A DNA stretch of 64,000 nt, from NCBI RefSeq assembly GCF_008704795.1, contig NZ_CP023690.1, positions 4,660,501 to 4,724,500 of the forward strand, read 5' to 3'. Below are positions 23,632 to 33,794 of the stretch, piece after piece. A model generated the notes under the pieces. It was not told the origin of the DNA and did no database searches. It saw nothing but the letters and a program-made list of their open reading frames with translations. Origin of the DNA: Streptomyces spectabilis (lineage in GTDB: Bacteria > Actinomycetota > Actinomycetes > Streptomycetales > Streptomycetaceae). Numbering within the stretch: position 1 is the stretch's first letter; every line of letters starts with the position of its first letter. A program made the position numbers and the translations under genes.

Positions 23632-24431
23632 GTTCTCTGCTGCTCCTGACCAACGCCCTCCAGCCGTCGACGGAGGTGCTCCCCGCCCTCGGACTGCTCC
23701 TGCACAACGTGCGGGTGGCCCCCGCCGAGGGCCCGGCCCTCGTGGACACCCCCGGTGCCGACGTCATCCTGGTCGACGGGCGCCGCGACCTGCCGCAGGT
23801 CCGCAGCCTGTGCCAGCTCCTGCGCTCCACCGGACCCGGCTGTCCGCTGCTCCTCGTCGTGACCGAGGGCGGCCTCGCCGCCGTCACCGCGGACTGGGGC
23901 ATCGACGACGTCCTCCTTGACACCGCGGGCCCGGCCGAGGTCGAGGCGCGGCTCCGCCTGGCCATGGGCCGCAAGGAGATCACCGCCGACGACTCCCCCA
24001 TGGAGATCCGCAACGGCGATCTGTCCGTGGACGAGGCGACGTACAGCGCCAAGCTGAAGGGCCGGGTCCTCGACCTGACCTTCAAGGAGTTCGAGCTGAT
24101 CAAGTACCTCGCGCAGCACCCGGGCCGGGTCTTCACCCGCGCCCAGCTGCTTCAGGAGGTCTGGGGCTACGACTACTTCGGCGGCACGCGCACGGTCGAC
24201 GTGCACGTACGGCGGCTGCGGGCGAAGCTCGGCGTCGAGCACGAGTCGCTCATCGGCACCGTGCGCAACGTGGGCTACCGCTTCGTCGTCCCGGAGAAGC
24301 CGGAGCGGACGGAGAAGGCGGAGACGGCCGAGAGCAAGCGGACGCCCCCTTCGTCCGCTTCGTCACGGCGGGCGCCCGGGCCCGTGGCCCGGACGCCCGA
24401 GGAAGCCGCCGCACGGCCTGCTCAGGGCTGA
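23628..24431 (+). CDS. glnR: GlnR, global nitrogen regulator (orphan OmpR-type response regulator)
   Basis: 267 residues. The receiver-like domain (1-115) carries D50 in VILVDGRRD but lacks the usual acidic pocket, as known for GlnR, which acts as an unphosphorylated homodimer. The winged helix follows (about 130-225: [55 protein letters not shown]). The last 40 residues are a disordered Lys/Glu/Pro-rich tail. GlnR activates glnA, amtB and nir genes under nitrogen limitation. No histidine kinase is adjacent. Confidence 0.95.
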   Translation: MSSLLLLTNALQPSTEVLPALGLLLHNVRVAPAEGPALVDTPGADVILVDGRRDLPQVRSLCQLLRSTGPGCPLLLVVTEGGLAAVTADWGIDDVLLDTAGPAEVEARLRLAMGRKEITADDSPMEIRNGDLSVDEATYSAKLKGRVLDLTFKEFELIKYLAQHPGRVFTRAQLLQEVWGYDYFGGTRTVDVHVRRLRAKLGVEHESLIGTVRNVGYRFVVPEKPERTEKAETAESKRTPPSSASSRRAPGPVARTPEEAAARPAQG

Positions 24432-24454
24432 CTCCATCCGCGTAGACTGCGCGC

Positions 24455-25480
24455 GTGGCCAAGGTGACGCGGGACGATGTGGCGCGACTGGCGGGTACTT
24501 CGACCGCGGTCGTGAGCTACGTCATCAACAACGGACCCCGGCCGGTCGCCCCGGCCACGCGCGAGCGTGTCCTCGCCGCGATCAAGGAGCTGGGCTACCG
24601 CCCGGACCGGGTCGCCCAGGCCATGGCGTCCCGCCGCACGGACCTCATAGGCATGATCGTGCCGGACGCGCGCCAGCCGTTCTTCGCGGAGATGACGCAC
24701 GCCGTGGAGCAGGCGGCGTCCGAGCGCGGAAAGATGGTCCTGGTCGGCAACTCCGACTACGTGGAAGAGCGCGAGACCCACTATCTGCGGGCCTTCCTCG
24801 GCATGCGGGTCTCCGGCCTGATCCTGGTCAGCCACGGTCTGACGGACCAGGCGGCGGCCGAGATCGACGCGTGGGACGCGCGCGTGGTGCTGCTGCACGA
24901 GCGGCCCGAGGCCATCGACGACGTGGCCGTGGTGACGGACGACGTGGGCGGCGCCCAGCTCGCCACCCGGCACCTCCTGGAGCACGGCCATGAGTACGTG
25001 GCCTGCGTCGGCGGCATGGCGGAGACCCCCACCGTCGGCGACCCGGTCTCCGACCACGTCGAGGGCTGGCGGCGCGCGATGCGCGAGGCGGGCCGGTCGA
25101 CCGAGGGCCGCCTCTTCGAGGCGCCGTACAACCGCTACGACGCGTATCAGCTGGCGCTGGGCTTCCTGAGCGGCCCGGACCGGCCCACCGCGATCTTCTG
25201 CTCCACCGACGACCAGGCCATCGGCGTCCTGCGGGCCGCGCGCGAGCTGCGGATCGATGTGCCGGGCAAGCTGGCCGTCGCCGGTTTCGACGACGTGAAG
25301 GAGGCGGCGCTCACCGATCCGCCCCTCACGACGGTCGCTTCCGACCGCCCGGCGATGGCCCGCGCGGCCGTCGACCTGGTCCTCGACGACGGCCTGCGGG
25401 TCGCCGGGTCGCGGCGCGAGCGGCTGAGGGTCTTCCCTTCCCGCCTGGTGATACGCAGCTCCTGCGGCTGCGAGGGCTGA
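24455..25480 (+). CDS. LacI-family transcriptional regulator
   Basis: 341 residues. The HTH is canonical ([55 protein letters not shown]), followed by a periplasmic-binding-protein-like effector domain ([25 protein letters not shown]). The C-terminus is Cys-containing (SSCGCEG). The GTG at 24455 lies 6 nt after a TAGACT -10 box, so translation is probably leaderless. It starts 23 bp after glnR but has its own promoter there. Effector and targets are unknown. Confidence 0.9.
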   Translation: MAKVTRDDVARLAGTSTAVVSYVINNGPRPVAPATRERVLAAIKELGYRPDRVAQAMASRRTDLIGMIVPDARQPFFAEMTHAVEQAASERGKMVLVGNSDYVEERETHYLRAFLGMRVSGLILVSHGLTDQAAAEIDAWDARVVLLHERPEAIDDVAVVTDDVGGAQLATRHLLEHGHEYVACVGGMAETPTVGDPVSDHVEGWRRAMREAGRSTEGRLFEAPYNRYDAYQLALGFLSGPDRPTAIFCSTDDQAIGVLRAARELRIDVPGKLAVAGFDDVKEAALTDPPLTTVASDRPAMARAAVDLVLDDGLRVAGSRRERLRVFPSRLVIRSSCGCEG

Positions 25481-25486
25481 CGCGGA

Positions 25487-25502
25487 GCCCCCGGCCGGGG
25501 GC
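25487..25502. terminator. Palindrome between convergent lacI-type and ribbon-helix-helix genes
   Basis: GCCCCC-GGCC-GGGGGC is a perfect 16-bp palindrome located between the two stop codons. It could form a 6-bp G-C stem with a 4-nt loop and terminate both transcripts. Confidence 0.4.
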
Positions 25503-25516
25503 GGCGCGAGCGCGGG

Positions 25517-25771
25517 TCAGACCAGCCAGAGCTGGCGGACCGACTTGCCGTCGCGGGACTTGAGCAGGACCTCGTTGCCACCGGCCGACTCTCGCTCCAC
25601 GAGGTCCAGGAGCGCCACCGCTCGCCGGATGGTCTCGGTGATCGAGATGCCCTTCTGCTCCTTGTACCAGCGCAGCTTCGCGGCCGTCTCCGCGTTGATG
25701 TTCACGCTGAGGCGGGTGCTTTGTGTGTCTGCCGCCGTGGTGGGCGTCTCGGTCGTGTTGTCAGCAGGCAT
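25517..25771 (-). CDS. Ribbon-helix-helix (CopG/Arc type) DNA-binding protein
   Basis: 84 residues. After a Thr-rich N-terminus, TRLSVNINAETAAKLRWYKEQKGISITETIRRAVALLDLVERE is a textbook ribbon-helix-helix: a beta strand, then two helices. Such proteins bind DNA as dimers and are often autoregulatory or antitoxins, but no toxin gene is adjacent. GAGGGGAA precedes the ATG at 25771. It may bind the palindromes 400 bp upstream, but that is speculation. Confidence 0.8.
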   Translation of the reverse strand: MPADNTTETPTTAADTQSTRLSVNINAETAAKLRWYKEQKGISITETIRRAVALLDLVERESAGGNEVLLKSRDGKSVRQLWLV

Positions 25772-26150
25772 GCCAGTTCCCCTCAGATCCTCAGTAGGCA
25801 AAGATGTCGCGGGAGCTCCGGACACACGGCGGCCGGGCAGCTCTGTCCAGGGAATTCCCTGAACGCTCCCCGAGCGATCGCGGGCATCGGGGCCGACCCC
25901 GGTGCCGCGGATATGGGCGCTACCTCTCACAGGTCCGCGCCGGCGCACCCCGTGCGCCAGAAAGCCAGGTCAGCGCGTGCCGACGCCGGCGGTCCCACCG
26001 GCTCACGCGCTGGATCTCATGGGGCCGGTAAGCGGCCGGTCAAGCGACCCATGACTTGCTCCTCCCAGCCGTGCCCGTCGGAACGTGGCTTCCATGTTGC
26101 CCTCCCGCACACATCATGTCAAGCAAATCCGTACCCGATGCGCTTTCAGT

Positions 26151-26226
26151 ACACTTCCAGTGTGCATCAAATCCACATCGAATGTGCGTCGGATGTTGAA
26201 ATAGATCACATGCAATGTGCTAGCCT
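26151..26226 (+). promoter_or_regulatory. AT-rich promoter with three 5-N3-5 palindromes
   Basis: Three perfect 13-bp palindromes occur in 69 bp: ACACT-TCC-AGTGT (26151-26163), CACAT-CGA-ATGTG (26174-26186) and CACAT-GCA-ATGTG (26207-26219), centres 23 and 33 bp apart. A likely promoter, TTGAAA (26196-26201), 19 bp, TAGCCT (26221-26226), encloses the third. The stretch from about 26100 to 26225 is far more A+T-rich than its surroundings. The rest of the 535-bp gap 25772-26306 shows no gene. The arrangement looks like a multi-site operator repressing the gene at 26307. Confidence 0.6.
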
Positions 26227-26306
26227 CGCTCAGGTGAAGCTTGGGGGTCCTGAGCTGTGGCACGGCTCCCTCGCCCACAGGGCGATCACCGGAGGGGGCA
26301 CCACGG

Positions 26307-26627
26307 ATGAATGAGCCGACACCTGCGCATGGGGCGCGCGGGAAGACCCGGCCCGTGGCCGTGCAGCTCTGCTGCGCGACGAAGGTGGGACACCTCACTC
26401 CCTACCGCGAATGGCACAACGAGCAGCAGCTCACCGAGGTGCCTGAACTCCCGGCCCCCTTCGGGGAGTTCATCGACACCGACGACGAAGACCCCGCCCT
26501 CGTCGGCGAAGTGCTGCTGCGCGAGGATGAACTGCCCCTGCCGGACGGCGAGATCTGCCGGATCGGCCCTCCTCTTCCGGTGGAGCCCTGCGTCGCGGGG
26601 GGCCAGGGGTGCCCCGCACACGAGTAA
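26307..26627 (+). CDS. Hypothetical protein behind the palindromic promoter
   Basis: 106 residues, soluble, acidic in its middle part (EFIDTDDEDPALVGEVLLREDELPLPDGE), with Cys pairs near both ends (QLCC and CVAGGQGC). Not recognised. GGAGGGGG lies 9-16 nt before the ATG. It is the first gene after the strong AT-rich promoter at 26196-26226, which makes it the obvious target of that operator. Confidence 0.6.
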   Translation: MNEPTPAHGARGKTRPVAVQLCCATKVGHLTPYREWHNEQQLTEVPELPAPFGEFIDTDDEDPALVGEVLLREDELPLPDGEICRIGPPLPVEPCVAGGQGCPAHE

Positions 26628-26797
26628 CGCGCATCGAATGGCACGAGTCACGAGACGGCGGGCGGGGCCGACGGCAGGCGCCCCCGCCGTCGGCGCCGGA
26701 CCCGACCCGACCCGGGAGGACGAGCAACCGTTGACGGACGCACCGACGTGGCGGCCGGGGCCGCCGGCACCCTGCTCGCCGCACACGGGAGGGCGCT

Positions 26798-27220
26798 GTG
26801 ACCACCGGACCCGGTGACGACCTGAGTGAGACCGAACCGCCCTCGCGGGACGGGCTCGACCTCGGCTTCCTGCGCGAGCACATCCAGCCCGGCGGCCCCG
26901 GCGCCGAGGGCCCCGCGGCGGGGCCCGCCCTCATCGAGGACGAGCCGCCGTCGCCCGCGGGGCTCGACACCGAGAACTGGCTCAAGATCAGCAAACAGCG
27001 GCACATGAACGAGACCCGGCGCACGCTCGCCCTCGGGCTCTTCTGGCTCGTCTGCGTCCTGGCGGTGGTCCCCAGCCTCGCCCTGGTCTTCAGCCACTGG
27101 ACGCACTTCAAGGCGGACAACTACCGCGAGCTGAGCCTCGTCTTCACCCCCGTGGTGGCCCTGGCCAGCGCGGCCTTCGGCTTCTTCTTCGCGAGCGACG
27201 AACGCCACCGCGACCTGTGA
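26798..27220 (+). CDS. Small membrane protein with acidic N-terminal domain
   Basis: 140 residues. The first 60 are acidic and proline-rich, then KISKQRHMNETRRTLALGLFWLVCVLAVVPSLALVF and LSLVFTPVVALASAAFGFFFA form two transmembrane helices in a hairpin. No family recognised. GTG at 26798 has GGGAGGG 5 nt or so upstream. It follows the hypothetical gene at 26307 by 170 bp, a stretch in which I find no certain gene, and ends in a strong terminator. Confidence 0.7.
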   Translation: MTTGPGDDLSETEPPSRDGLDLGFLREHIQPGGPGAEGPAAGPALIEDEPPSPAGLDTENWLKISKQRHMNETRRTLALGLFWLVCVLAVVPSLALVFSHWTHFKADNYRELSLVFTPVVALASAAFGFFFASDERHRDL

Positions 27221-27224
27221 GCGG

Positions 27225-27258
27225 GGCCCGGCGCCGAAGCCCCGGCGCCGGGCCTTTA
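27225..27258 (+). terminator. Rho-independent terminator after the small membrane protein gene
   Basis: GGCCCGGCGCCG (27225-27236), a 6-nt loop, CGGCGCCGGGCC (27243-27254) and then TTTAT: a perfect 12-bp G-C stem with a short U-tract, starting 5 bp after the stop codon. Confidence 0.85.
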
Positions 27259-27337
27259 TGTCGGGCAAACAGGGTTCTGCCGGGCTTCTCAGAGCGCGCT
27301 CAGAGGGCTCTCATCTACGGCCGTGATGCTCAGGTAC

Positions 27338-28372
27338 ATGACCGAGAGCTTCCGCCACAGCGGCGAGTACCACCAGCAGCAGGCCTCCCCTGGGCACCAC
27401 GGCGGTACGCAGGGCGCGTACCCGCCCCCGCCCGCCTACGAGCCGGAGCCCGCCGGGGCGCCCGCGGCCGCGCACCGGCGCCGCGCCAAGGGGCCCGTCG
27501 CCCTCCTGGCCGCGGTCGCGCTGGCCGCCGCGGCCGTCGGCGGCGGCACCGCGTACGCCGTGCAGACCCTCACCGGCGACGACGGCGGGACCGGCGCGAG
27601 GAACGTCAACGGCACGAGCGTCTCCGCGGGCAGCAAGGGCACCGTCTCCGGCGTCGCCGCCGCCGTGACGCCGAGCACCGTCGAGATCAACGCCTCCGGC
27701 AACGCGGGCAAGTCCACCGGCTCCGGCGTGATCATCACGTCCGACGGCGAGATCGTCACCAACAACCACGTCGTCTCCGGCGCCACGTCGATCACCGTGC
27801 GGACCAGCGACGGCAAGACGTACCGGGCCAAGACGGTGGGCACGGACAGCAAGAAGGACCTCGCGCTCATCAAGCTGGAGGGCGCCTCGGGTCTGAAGGC
27901 CGCGAGCCTCGGCGACTCCGACAAGGTCCAGGTCGGCGACGAGGTCGTCGCGATCGGCTCGCCCGAGGGGCTGACCGGGACCGTCACCAGCGGCATCATC
28001 TCCGCGCTCGACCGGGACGTGACCGTGTCCGCGGACCCCGGCAAGGGCGGCGGCCAGGAGCAGCAGGGGCCCGGCGGCGGCTGGCCCTTCGAGTTCGGCG
28101 GCCAGGAGTTCAACGGCGACACGGGGTCGTCGAAGACGACGTACAAGGCGCTGCAGACCGACGCGTCGCTCAACCCCGGGAACTCCGGGGGTGCCCTCAT
28201 CGACATGAACGGGAACATCGTCGGGATCAACTCCGCGATGTACGCGCCCAGTTCCGGCAGCGGTGGGGCCGGGGGGTCCGGCGACTCCGGCAGCGTCGGC
28301 CTCGGCTTCGCGATTCCCGTCAACACGGTGAAGGCGGACCTGGCGAAGCTGCGGGCGGGCGCGGACGGCTGA
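27338..28372 (+). CDS. HtrA/PepD-like trypsin-type serine protease (membrane anchored)
   Basis: 344 residues. A 50-residue Gln/Pro-rich cytoplasmic part is followed by one membrane helix (GPVALLAAVALAAAAVGGGTAYAV) and an S1C protease domain with the triad H144 (TNNHVVSG), D174 (KKDLALIK) and S283 (NPGNSGGAL). No PDZ domain follows, so it is a shortened HtrA. Such enzymes handle envelope stress, and the next two genes encode an MprAB-like two-component system, the usual partner of PepD. ATG at 27338 is taken; an ATG five codons upstream is possible. Confidence 0.88.
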   Translation: MTESFRHSGEYHQQQASPGHHGGTQGAYPPPPAYEPEPAGAPAAAHRRRAKGPVALLAAVALAAAAVGGGTAYAVQTLTGDDGGTGARNVNGTSVSAGSKGTVSGVAAAVTPSTVEINASGNAGKSTGSGVIITSDGEIVTNNHVVSGATSITVRTSDGKTYRAKTVGTDSKKDLALIKLEGASGLKAASLGDSDKVQVGDEVVAIGSPEGLTGTVTSGIISALDRDVTVSADPGKGGGQEQQGPGGGWPFEFGGQEFNGDTGSSKTTYKALQTDASLNPGNSGGALIDMNGNIVGINSAMYAPSSGSGGAGGSGDSGSVGLGFAIPVNTVKADLAKLRAGADG

Positions 28373-28398
28373 GCCCGCGTGGGACGCCCTGGAAGATC

Positions 28399-28422
28399 CA
28401 GCCCGTCCGGCGTTTGAGGACG
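28399..28422. repeat. Single copy of the Streptomyces intergenic repeat
   Basis: One direct copy of the 24-bp element ending GGCGTTTGAGGACG, again followed by GAGGCGCGGAGCGCCGA. The 191 bp between the protease gene and the response regulator contain this and presumably the promoter of the latter. Confidence 0.65.
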
Positions 28423-28563
28423 AGGCGCGGAGCGCCGACAAACGGGGTACGGGGGCGGAGCCCCCGGATCGGGAAGGGGCGGGCCCGGGGCGCCCCGCGA
28501 GGGCCCGTGCGACGCTGATACTGGCCCCGACCACCCCGTACACCCCGAGGAAGACGAACACCC

Positions 28564-29304
28564 ATGAGCCCCGCCGAAGGCGACCCGCAGCGGATCCTGA
28601 TCGTGGACGACGAGCCCGCCGTACGCGAGGCGCTCCAGCGCAGCCTCGCCTTCGAGGGCTACGGCACCGAGGTGGCCGTGGACGGCGCGGACGCCCTGGA
28701 GAAGGCGGCCGCGTACCGCCCCGACCTCGTCGTGCTCGACATCCAGATGCCCCGCATGGACGGCCTGACGGCCGCCCGCAGGCTCCGCGCCACCGGCTCG
28801 ACGACCCCGATCCTGATGCTCACCGCCCGGGACACGGTCGGCGACCGCGTCTCGGGCCTGGACGCGGGTGCGGATGACTACCTGGTCAAGCCCTTCGAGC
28901 TGGACGAGCTCTTCGCCCGCATCCGCGCCCTGCTGCGGCGCAGCTCGTACGCGGTGGCCGCCGGGCAGACGACGGAGAGCGAGGTGCTCTCCTTCGCCGA
29001 CCTGCGGATGGACCTCGCCACGCGTGAGGTGACGCGCGGCACGCGCACCGTGGAGCTGACCCGCACCGAGTTCACGCTCCTGGAGATGTTCCTGGCGCAC
29101 CCGCGCCAGGTGCTCACCCGGGAGCAGATCCTGAAGGCGGTGTGGGGCTTCGACTTCGAGCCGTCGTCCAACTCCCTCGACGTGTACGTCATGTACTTGC
29201 GCCGCAAGACGGAGGGCGGCGGCGAGCCGCGCCTGGTGCACACGGTGCGGGGCGTGGGGTACGTGCTGCGCGCGGACGCCGCGGGGACCGGCGGCCGCGA
29301 GTGA
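28564..29304 (+). CDS. OmpR-family response regulator, MprA-like
   Basis: 246 residues. The receiver has the acidic pair DDE at 15-17, the phosphorylation site D59 in VVLDIQMP and the conserved Lys in LVKPFEL; a winged helix follows ([52 protein letters not shown]). It overlaps the kinase gene at its 3' end (GTGA). With the HtrA-type protease upstream it resembles the mycobacterial PepD-MprAB envelope stress system. Confidence 0.92.
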   Translation: MSPAEGDPQRILIVDDEPAVREALQRSLAFEGYGTEVAVDGADALEKAAAYRPDLVVLDIQMPRMDGLTAARRLRATGSTTPILMLTARDTVGDRVSGLDAGADDYLVKPFELDELFARIRALLRRSSYAVAAGQTTESEVLSFADLRMDLATREVTRGTRTVELTRTEFTLLEMFLAHPRQVLTREQILKAVWGFDFEPSSNSLDVYVMYLRRKTEGGGEPRLVHTVRGVGYVLRADAAGTGGRE

Positions 29305-30734
29305 GGGGCCTGCCGAACCGTCTGAAGGCGCTGCCGCTGCGGTCGCGGCTCGCGCTGCTCGTCGCCGCGGCGGTCGCCTTCGCGGTCGCCGCCGCGGCGG
29401 TGGCGTGCTGGTTCGTGGTGCGCAACGTGCTGGTCAGCTCGTTGGACTCCGCCCTGAGCGAGCGCCGTACCAGCGGGCTCGACGAGGCGGTGAGCGCCTT
29501 GATCGACAAGGACACCGGCCGGTGCGGCCGCGCGTCGCTCGCGCGGACCAACAGCCCGGACCTGTACGAGCAGATCTTCCAGGTGGTCGACCAGGGCGGC
29601 AACAGCTGCGTCGTCCTGGGGCGGCCGGACGTCACCCTTCAACTGAAGAAGTCGGACACCGAGGTCGCCCTGCGCGAGCGCGACGAGGCCTTCCACGACG
29701 CCACCACGTCCGACGGCAAGAAGTACCGCGTCTACACCTACCCGATGCCCGGTCAGCCCTTCGCGATCTCCATCGCCCGCCCCCTCAACGAGGTCCAGGA
29801 CACCCTGAGCAACCTCGTCCTGGTGCTCTCCCTGGTGGCCGGGGTGGGCATCGTCGGCGCGGGCGCCGCGGGTCTGTGGGTCGCGCGCACGGGGCTGCGC
29901 CCGGTGGACGAGCTGACGGCCGCCGTCGAGCACGTGGCCCGTACCGAGGACCTGAGTCTGCGCATCCCGACGGAGGAGGCCAGCGACGACGAGATCGCCC
30001 GGCTCTCCCGGTCCTTCAACGCGATGACGTCGGCCCTGGCCTCATCCCGCGACCTCCAGCAGCAGCTCATCGCCGACGCGGGGCACGAGCTGCGCACCCC
30101 GCTCACCTCGCTCCGTACGAACATCGAGCTGCTCGCCCGCAGCGAGGAGACGGGCCGCGCCATCCCGCCCGACGACCGCCGGGCGCTGCTCGCGTCGGTC
30201 AAGGCGCAGATGACTGAGCTGGCCTCGCTCATCGGCGACCTCCAGGAGCTGTCCCGGCCGGACGCGGCGGGCGAGAGCAAGGTGCAGGTCGTCGCCCTGC
30301 ACGAGATCGTGGACACGGCCCTCCAGCGGGCCCGGCTCCGCGGCCCCGAGCTGACCTTCGAGGCCGACCTCACGCCGTGGTACGTCCGCGCGGAGCCGCC
30401 CGCCCTGGAGCGGGCCATCGTCAACATCCTGGACAACGCGGTGAAGTTCGGCCCGCCGGGCACGGCCATCGAGGTCGCCCTGAAGCACGGCGTCCTGACC
30501 GTACGGGACCACGGCCCCGGCATCCCGCCGGACGAACTGCCCCACGTCTTCGACCGCTTCTGGCGCTCCCCCACCGCCCGCAGCCTGCCCGGCTCCGGCC
30601 TCGGTCTGTCCATCGTGGCCCGCGCGGTCCGCCAGTCGGGCGGCGAGGTGACCCTGGGCCCGGCCCCCACCGCCGGAACGGTGGCGACCGTGACGCTCCC
30701 CGGGGCTCCCGCGCCACCGCCTGCCGCGCCCTGA
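29301..30734 (+). CDS. Sensor histidine kinase, MprB-like
   Basis: 477 residues. Two membrane helices (about 15-40 and 165-190) flank an extracellular sensor of roughly 120 residues; a HAMP domain ([29 protein letters not shown]) leads to HisKA with the phospho-acceptor H262 in [16 protein letters not shown], and the ATPase domain has [17 protein letters not shown] and GSGLGLSIV. The GTG start overlaps the response regulator stop (GTGA), so both are co-translated. Confidence 0.92.
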   Translation: MRGLPNRLKALPLRSRLALLVAAAVAFAVAAAAVACWFVVRNVLVSSLDSALSERRTSGLDEAVSALIDKDTGRCGRASLARTNSPDLYEQIFQVVDQGGNSCVVLGRPDVTLQLKKSDTEVALRERDEAFHDATTSDGKKYRVYTYPMPGQPFAISIARPLNEVQDTLSNLVLVLSLVAGVGIVGAGAAGLWVARTGLRPVDELTAAVEHVARTEDLSLRIPTEEASDDEIARLSRSFNAMTSALASSRDLQQQLIADAGHELRTPLTSLRTNIELLARSEETGRAIPPDDRRALLASVKAQMTELASLIGDLQELSRPDAAGESKVQVVALHEIVDTALQRARLRGPELTFEADLTPWYVRAEPPALERAIVNILDNAVKFGPPGTAIEVALKHGVLTVRDHGPGIPPDELPHVFDRFWRSPTARSLPGSGLGLSIVARAVRQSGGEVTLGPAPTAGTVATVTLPGAPAPPPAAP

Positions 30735-30755
30735 CCCCCGTACGGAAAACAAACG

Positions 30756-30822
30756 AGACGCAGCGTCTTGCGTGGACGGCGAGCGGGCGCTACGGTTGCA
30801 CTACTGAGAGACGAACCGTCTC
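30756..30822 (+). promoter_or_regulatory. Promoter of the ABC-F gene with twin AGACG-N3-CGTCT operators
   Basis: TTGCGT (30768-30773), 17 bp, TACGGT (30791-30796) is a near-ideal promoter. Palindrome AGACG-CAG-CGTCT (30756-30768) touches the -35 and GAGACG-AAC-CGTCTC (30808-30822) lies just past the expected start point. The centres are 53 bp apart, about five helical turns, so one regulator bound at both could loop out or block the promoter. The repressor is not encoded next to it. Confidence 0.65.
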
Positions 30823-30861
30823 GTCTCATAGCTCCCCTGTCGTCCACGAAAGAAGCCTCAT

Positions 30862-32484
<1,623 letters not shown>

Positions 32485-32524
32485 CACCGCACGCCCGCCT
32501 TGCCGCCCCGCCGCCGCACCGGGG

Positions 32525-33742
32525 CTAGCCGAAGCCGATGCCGTAGCCCTGTACCTCCGCGCGGATGCCGTCCCTGCGGACCGTGACGTCGCGCAGGCCC
32601 ACCGCTCCCTCGCCCGGCAGCCGGGGCAGTTGGAAGGCTAGGGAGAGGCGGTCGGCGAGGACGGGGCGGGTGAGGCCGTCGAGACCCTTGAGGAGGGCGG
32701 GGTCGAGGCCGAGGCGGCGGAGCAGCTCGGGGTGCTCCATGGCCACGTCCAGGAGGTTCAGGCGCATCACGTCGTCGACGAACCGCGGCGAGCCCGTGAG
32801 GTCGTTGAGCTTGGCGTCGCTGCGCAGCGCCTCGCGCACGGCCGCGTCGGGCAGGCCGAGGCGGTGGGCGATCGTCGGCACCGCGAGGAGCGCCTTGGCC
32901 CGGTCCGACTCCCGGGCCACCCGCCCGGCGGACTTCCGGCTCAGATGCAGCCCCTCGGAGGCCCGCGCCCCGGGCCGGTACGTGGCCAGGTCGCCGATGT
33001 CGAGCCGCATCCGGTCGATGTCGGTGGCCACGCCGCGCACCCCGACGCGCTCGATGTGGGCGTCGGCGCGCACCTTCAGGTCGTGCCCGGCGACGGGCAG
33101 CGTGCCGCGCGCGAGGACCTGGTCACGGCCGTGCCCGGTGAACGTGACCTGCGAGGCGCCGAGTTCACGGTTCAGATCGTCGAAGGAGAGCAGCACCTCA
33201 CCGTGCATCTTGTCGATGACGGCGCCGGTGAGGGAGGTGGGCCCGTCGCCCTTGAGGGTCACGTCCGTCGCGGTCGCCGAGACCTTCGCGAGCGAGACCC
33301 GGTCGGCGGCGACGTCGGGGACGGTGACCCGGACCTGGTCGAGACGCTGGTCGAGGACCTGGGTGAGGAAGGGGAAGCCCTCGATGTCGACCTCGGGCGC
33401 CGCGCTGAGGTTCAGCTGGTCCTTGAGCTTGTCGGCGGCCTCGTGCTCGGCGTAGAGGAGGGCCCAGCGGTCGGCGAGGACGAAGAAGGCGGCGCCGACG
33501 GCAAGCGCGACGAGCGTCTTCACGGCGAACGGAAGCCCGGCGAACCGGTTGCGACGGCGACGGCTGCCCCGCCGGTGGTTGGGCGGAGCCCAGGGCTCGT
33601 CGTCGGCAGCTCCGCCGTCTTCCTCAAGGAAGTCGTCCAGCGGGTTCGGCGCGAGTTCTGCCAGCTCGTCGTACGGATTGGGCTTCTTCGGGGGGTCAGT
33701 CGGGGGGTCAGTCGTGGGGGCTATGCGGTGGGGGGAACGCAT
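32525..33742 (-). CDS. DUF2993 / LmeA-like protein with long cytoplasmic N-terminus
   Basis: 405 residues. The first 70 are Pro/Asp-rich and end in a basic stretch (HRRGSRRRRNRFAG); a membrane helix follows (VKTLVALAVGAAFFVLADRWALL), then the DUF2993 domain opening LLYAEHEAADKLKDQLNLSAAPEVDIEGFPFLTQVLDQRLDQV, nearly parallel to the paralogue at 20133. The C-terminal half has a second lipid-binding-like unit. It is about 150 residues longer than the paralogue. Role in envelope lipid handling is inferred from LmeA. Confidence 0.8.
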   Translation of the reverse strand: MRSPHRIAPTTDPPTDPPKKPNPYDELAELAPNPLDDFLEEDGGAADDEPWAPPNHRRGSRRRRNRFAGLPFAVKTLVALAVGAAFFVLADRWALLYAEHEAADKLKDQLNLSAAPEVDIEGFPFLTQVLDQRLDQVRVTVPDVAADRVSLAKVSATATDVTLKGDGPTSLTGAVIDKMHGEVLLSFDDLNRELGASQVTFTGHGRDQVLARGTLPVAGHDLKVRADAHIERVGVRGVATDIDRMRLDIGDLATYRPGARASEGLHLSRKSAGRVARESDRAKALLAVPTIAHRLGLPDAAVREALRSDAKLNDLTGSPRFVDDVMRLNLLDVAMEHPELLRRLGLDPALLKGLDGLTRPVLADRLSLAFQLPRLPGEGAVGLRDVTVRRDGIRAEVQGYGIGFG

Positions 33743-33794
33743 CCGGTGATCTCACCATACGTTCACACCCCACCCCAAGCCTCATTGCGGAGAG

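Noticed and set aside
25517..25771. Antitoxin of a toxin-antitoxin pair
   Set aside because: No toxin-like ORF overlaps or adjoins the ribbon-helix-helix gene; left as a DNA-binding protein.
26638..26817. 59-codon ORF between the two small genes
   Set aside because: Arg/Pro/Thr-rich, no ribosome site, overlaps the next gene in another frame; looks like chance.
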